From positions 1 to 7,490 of the forward strand of contig JASFUE010000160.1 in assembly GCA_050050435.1 (NCBI GenBank): a stretch of 7,490 bases of DNA, written 5' to 3'. Positions 5,796-7,490 of this stretch are shown piece by piece (within the stretch, counting starts at the first letter, position 1; the number at the start of each line of letters is the position of its first letter). The translations under genes were made by a program, and so were the position numbers. Source of the stretch: SG8-40 sp050050435 (GTDB lineage Bacteria > Pseudomonadota > Gammaproteobacteria > Burkholderiales > Eutrophovitaceae). The notes below the pieces were generated by a model, which saw nothing but the letters and a program-made list of their open reading frames with translations, made no database searches and was not told where the DNA came from.

Positions 5796-6395
5796 TCAGG
5801 ACCCGCTGTCCAGTTTCCTCTTGATGGTGACCGCGCCGCGAATCTGTCCGGCGTAGTAACCGGTTGCCTGGTCGTTGGGATACTCCTGTTGCAGTCGGGC
5901 GCGTACGGATCGAGGAATGGTTTCATCGCTGCCGTGGCAGGTCAGGCACAATGGTTTGACCGGCAACGCCATCATGTAGCGGAAGTATTGCCCCTCCGGC
6001 TCGCTGACGACCTCGCTGAATTCGAGGTTTGCGGTGTTTCTGCCGGATGCCGCGGCGCCGTTGAAGCGCAACAGCACCTCTTGCTCCCATGGGTCGGCCA
6101 AGCCAATCAGCGGATTACGTGGCTTCAGGCTGACCCGCGATACTTTCCAGCCGGTCTGGCGTGACAGTTGCCCGGCGAGCGACGGCGCGGTGTCGCGGCA
6201 AACGCCAACCGCGCCCTCTGGTCCGGATTGCGCCAGAGCCTGCTTTAGCGCGGCGCCAAGCTGCTTGACGAGGTCGCGTGATGTCTGGCGCGCTTCTCGG
6301 GCCATCGCCCGCTGGTCCTGTTCTGAGGGTTGTTCGGCGGCTGCCGGCGTGGCCAGCAGCAAGGAGGTGAGCGGTATCATCAGCAGGCGATTCAT
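5796..6395 (-). CDS. Exported mono-heme c-type protein, DUF3365/Tll0287-like
   Basis: The 199-residue protein has a signal peptide (MNRLLMIPLTSLLLATPAAA, probable cleavage after residue 20), so it should act in the periplasm. The body matches the DUF3365 (Tll0287-like) pattern: GVCRDTAPSLAGQLS around 64-78, VSRVSLKPRNPLIGLADPWE at 85-104, YFRYMMALPVKPLC at 137-150, one heme-attachment motif CLTCH (C150, C153, H154), and YPNDQATGYYAGQIRGAVTI at 172-191. The cyanobacterial member Tll0287 has a PAS-like fold with His/Cys heme ligation; C66 is at the place of the distal cysteine. Redox or ligand sensing is a plausible role but unproven. The start at 6395 is preferred over longer in-frame readings because it begins the signal peptide and AAGGAA lies upstream. 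The gene is divergent from clpB and upstream of nadC on the same strand, with no evident functional link to either. Confidence 0.88.
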   Translation of the reverse strand: MNRLLMIPLTSLLLATPAAAEQPSEQDQRAMAREARQTSRDLVKQLGAALKQALAQSGPEGAVGVCRDTAPSLAGQLSRQTGWKVSRVSLKPRNPLIGLADPWEQEVLLRFNGAAASGRNTANLEFSEVVSEPEGQYFRYMMALPVKPLCLTCHGSDETIPRSVRARLQQEYPNDQATGYYAGQIRGAVTIKRKLDSGS

Positions 6396-6500
6396 TTGAC
6401 GTGGCGTTCCTTGATTGAAGCGGGCAATTTGCCAGCTTTGCGCAGTACGTGCAACGCGAGGCAGTGCGCAGTGCCGGGACGGTAAATTGCAGTGGCAGAG

Positions 6501-6529
6501 CTTGAAATGGGCGTCGCTTAACCCCACTT
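6501..6529 (+). promoter_or_regulatory. Sigma-32 (RpoH) type heat-shock promoter for clpB
   Basis: CTTGAAA at 6501-6507 is a perfect heat-shock -35 element. After a 14-bp spacer, CCCCACTT at 6522-6529 differs from the CCCCATnT -10 consensus by one base. Transcription would start near 6536, leaving a short leader before the ribosome-binding site GAGGA (6548-6552) and the clpB ATG. Sigma-32 control of clpB is well established in proteobacteria. Confidence 0.9.
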
Positions 6530-6559
6530 TGAGTGTAATGACATATCGAGGATGGAAAC

Positions 6560-7490
6560 ATGCGTCTGGATAAGCTGACAACCCGATTTCAACAAGCACT
6601 GGCCGAAGCGCAAAGCATCGCCGTGGGGAATGACAACCCCTATATCGAGCCGCAGCATGTACTCAGCGCGCTGCTCGCGTCCGAGGACGGATTTACGGCT
6701 TCGCTGCTGTCTCGCGCCGGTGTGCGCGTCAATGCGCTTGCCGAGGCATTGCGCGAATCGATCAAGCGTTTACCCAAAGTGGAGGGGCACGGCGGTGAAG
6801 TCAACCTGTCGCGCGATCTCGCAAATCTGCTGAACGTCACCGACAAGATGGCTCAGACAAGGGGCGATCAGTTCATCGCCTCGGAATTGTTCCTGCTCGC
6901 ACTGGCCCAGGACAAGGGCGCAACAGGCAAGTTGTTTCGCGAGCACGGCGCCGAACCGCAAGCGCTCGAGCAGGCCGTCGAGGCGGTTCGAGGCGGGCAG
7001 AATGTCGATAGCGCCGAGGCCGAGGGCCAACGCGAAGCATTGAAGAAATTCACGCTCGATCTGACCGAGCGTGCCCAGCAGGGCAAACTCGATCCGGTTA
7101 TCGGCCGTGACGACGAGATCCGGCGCTGCATCCAGATCCTGCAGAGGCGTACCAAGAACAACCCGGTTCTGATCGGCGAACCCGGAGTAGGCAAGACGGC
7201 CATCGTCGAAGGTCTGGCGCAGCGCATCGTCAATGAAGAGGTGCCGGAATCCCTGAAAGGCAAGCGGGTGCTGGTGCTGGACATGGCGGCTTTGCTTGCT
7301 GGCGCCAAGTACCGTGGCGAATTCGAGGAGCGGCTGAAGAGCGTATTAAAGGAACTTGCTCAAGATGAAGGGCAGACCATTGTATTTATTGATGAACTAC
7401 ATACGATGGTGGGTGCTGGTAAAGCCGAGGGTGCAATCGATGCGGGCAACATGCTGAAGCCGGCACTGGCTCGCGGTGAACTGCACTGTA
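6560..7490 (+). CDS. clpB: ATP-dependent chaperone/disaggregase ClpB, 5' part
   Basis: ClpB is a hexameric AAA+ disaggregase that, with DnaK, threads aggregated proteins through its central pore. The first 310 codons are present and the gene runs off the right edge; full-length family members are about 860 residues. The start MRLDKLTTRFQQALAEAQ is family-typical and has GAGGA 7 nt upstream. Residues 1 to about 145 form the double Clp-N domain. The first AAA+ module begins near LDPVIGRDDEIRRCIQIL, with Walker A GEPGVGKT at 206-213, the pore-loop tyrosine Y251 in KYRGEFEERLK, and Walker B VFIDE with D278 and E279, the same numbering as in E. coli ClpB. No frameshift is seen. A 99-nt stretch at 7343-7441 around Walker B has much lower GC3 than its flanks. 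Expression is predicted from the sigma-32 promoter at 6501-6529. Confidence 0.98.
   Translation, partial: MRLDKLTTRFQQALAEAQSIAVGNDNPYIEPQHVLSALLASEDGFTASLLSRAGVRVNALAEALRESIKRLPKVEGHGGEVNLSRDLANLLNVTDKMAQTRGDQFIASELFLLALAQDKGATGKLFREHGAEPQALEQAVEAVRGGQNVDSAEAEGQREALKKFTLDLTERAQQGKLDPVIGRDDEIRRCIQILQRRTKNNPVLIGEPGVGKTAIVEGLAQRIVNEEVPESLKGKRVLVLDMAALLAGAKYRGEFEERLKSVLKELAQDEGQTIVFIDELHTMVGAGKAEGAIDAGNMLKPALARGELHC

Noticed and set aside
5467..5856. 129-codon plus-strand frame opposite the nadC start
   Set aside because: Antisense shadow spanning a conserved gene and a gap, with no recognisable domain.
6396..6599. N-terminal extension of the DUF3365 protein
   Set aside because: It would bury the signal peptide, overlap the clpB start and cross the heat-shock promoter; the ATG at 6395 begins a clean signal peptide.

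Overview
The window (7,490 bp, fairly GC-rich, strong G/C bias at third codon positions) looks like chromosomal housekeeping DNA from a beta- or gammaproteobacterium. The protein types, the order alaC-hom-thrC upstream of clpB, and a textbook sigma-32 type heat-shock promoter before clpB all point that way. From memory, an alaC-hom-thrC block followed by clpB recurs in these classes, often with molybdopterin genes between. No species can be named from the sequence, and I see no tRNA, rRNA, insertion sequence, phage gene or CRISPR array.

Layout. Positions 1-194 hold no recognisable gene, only weak promoter-like signals. On the plus strand follow an AlaC-type PLP aminotransferase (195-1421), homoserine dehydrogenase (1557-2873), a short-type threonine synthase (3026-4156) and, 7 bp later, a small class I SAM-dependent methyltransferase (4164-4796). 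On the minus strand are nicotinate-nucleotide pyrophosphorylase NadC (4837-5685) and, upstream of it, an exported mono-heme DUF3365/Tll0287-like protein (5796-6395). The N-terminal 310 codons of the disaggregase ClpB (6560 to the window edge) are transcribed divergently from the heme protein.

Function. The left block covers the aspartate-family branch from aspartate semialdehyde to homoserine (Hom) and the PLP step from O-phosphohomoserine to threonine (ThrC). Homoserine kinase is not in the window. AlaC-type transamination is alanine/pyruvate metabolism. The hom and thrC genes are separated by leader-like gaps of 135-152 bp that contain clear inverted repeats, so local post-transcriptional or attenuation-like control is possible but unproven. 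The right block is NAD biosynthesis, a periplasmic heme protein and protein quality control. These share no obvious pathway with the left block.

Most interesting points: (1) the threonine synthase carries a cysteine-rich insertion whose spacing, CxxCxxCxxxCP, matches the classical 4Fe-4S ferredoxin signature, which is unexpected in this PLP enzyme; (2) the DUF3365 protein keeps the cysteine expected to be the second axial heme ligand (His/Cys ligation); (3) a 99-nt patch inside clpB has sharply lower GC3 than its flanks; (4) inverted repeats precede hom, thrC and nadC; (5) an imperfect 26-bp-period duplication covers the hom stop codon. I do not see a wholly new multi-gene system here. The window is largely conventional, with the thrC insertion as the best lead.
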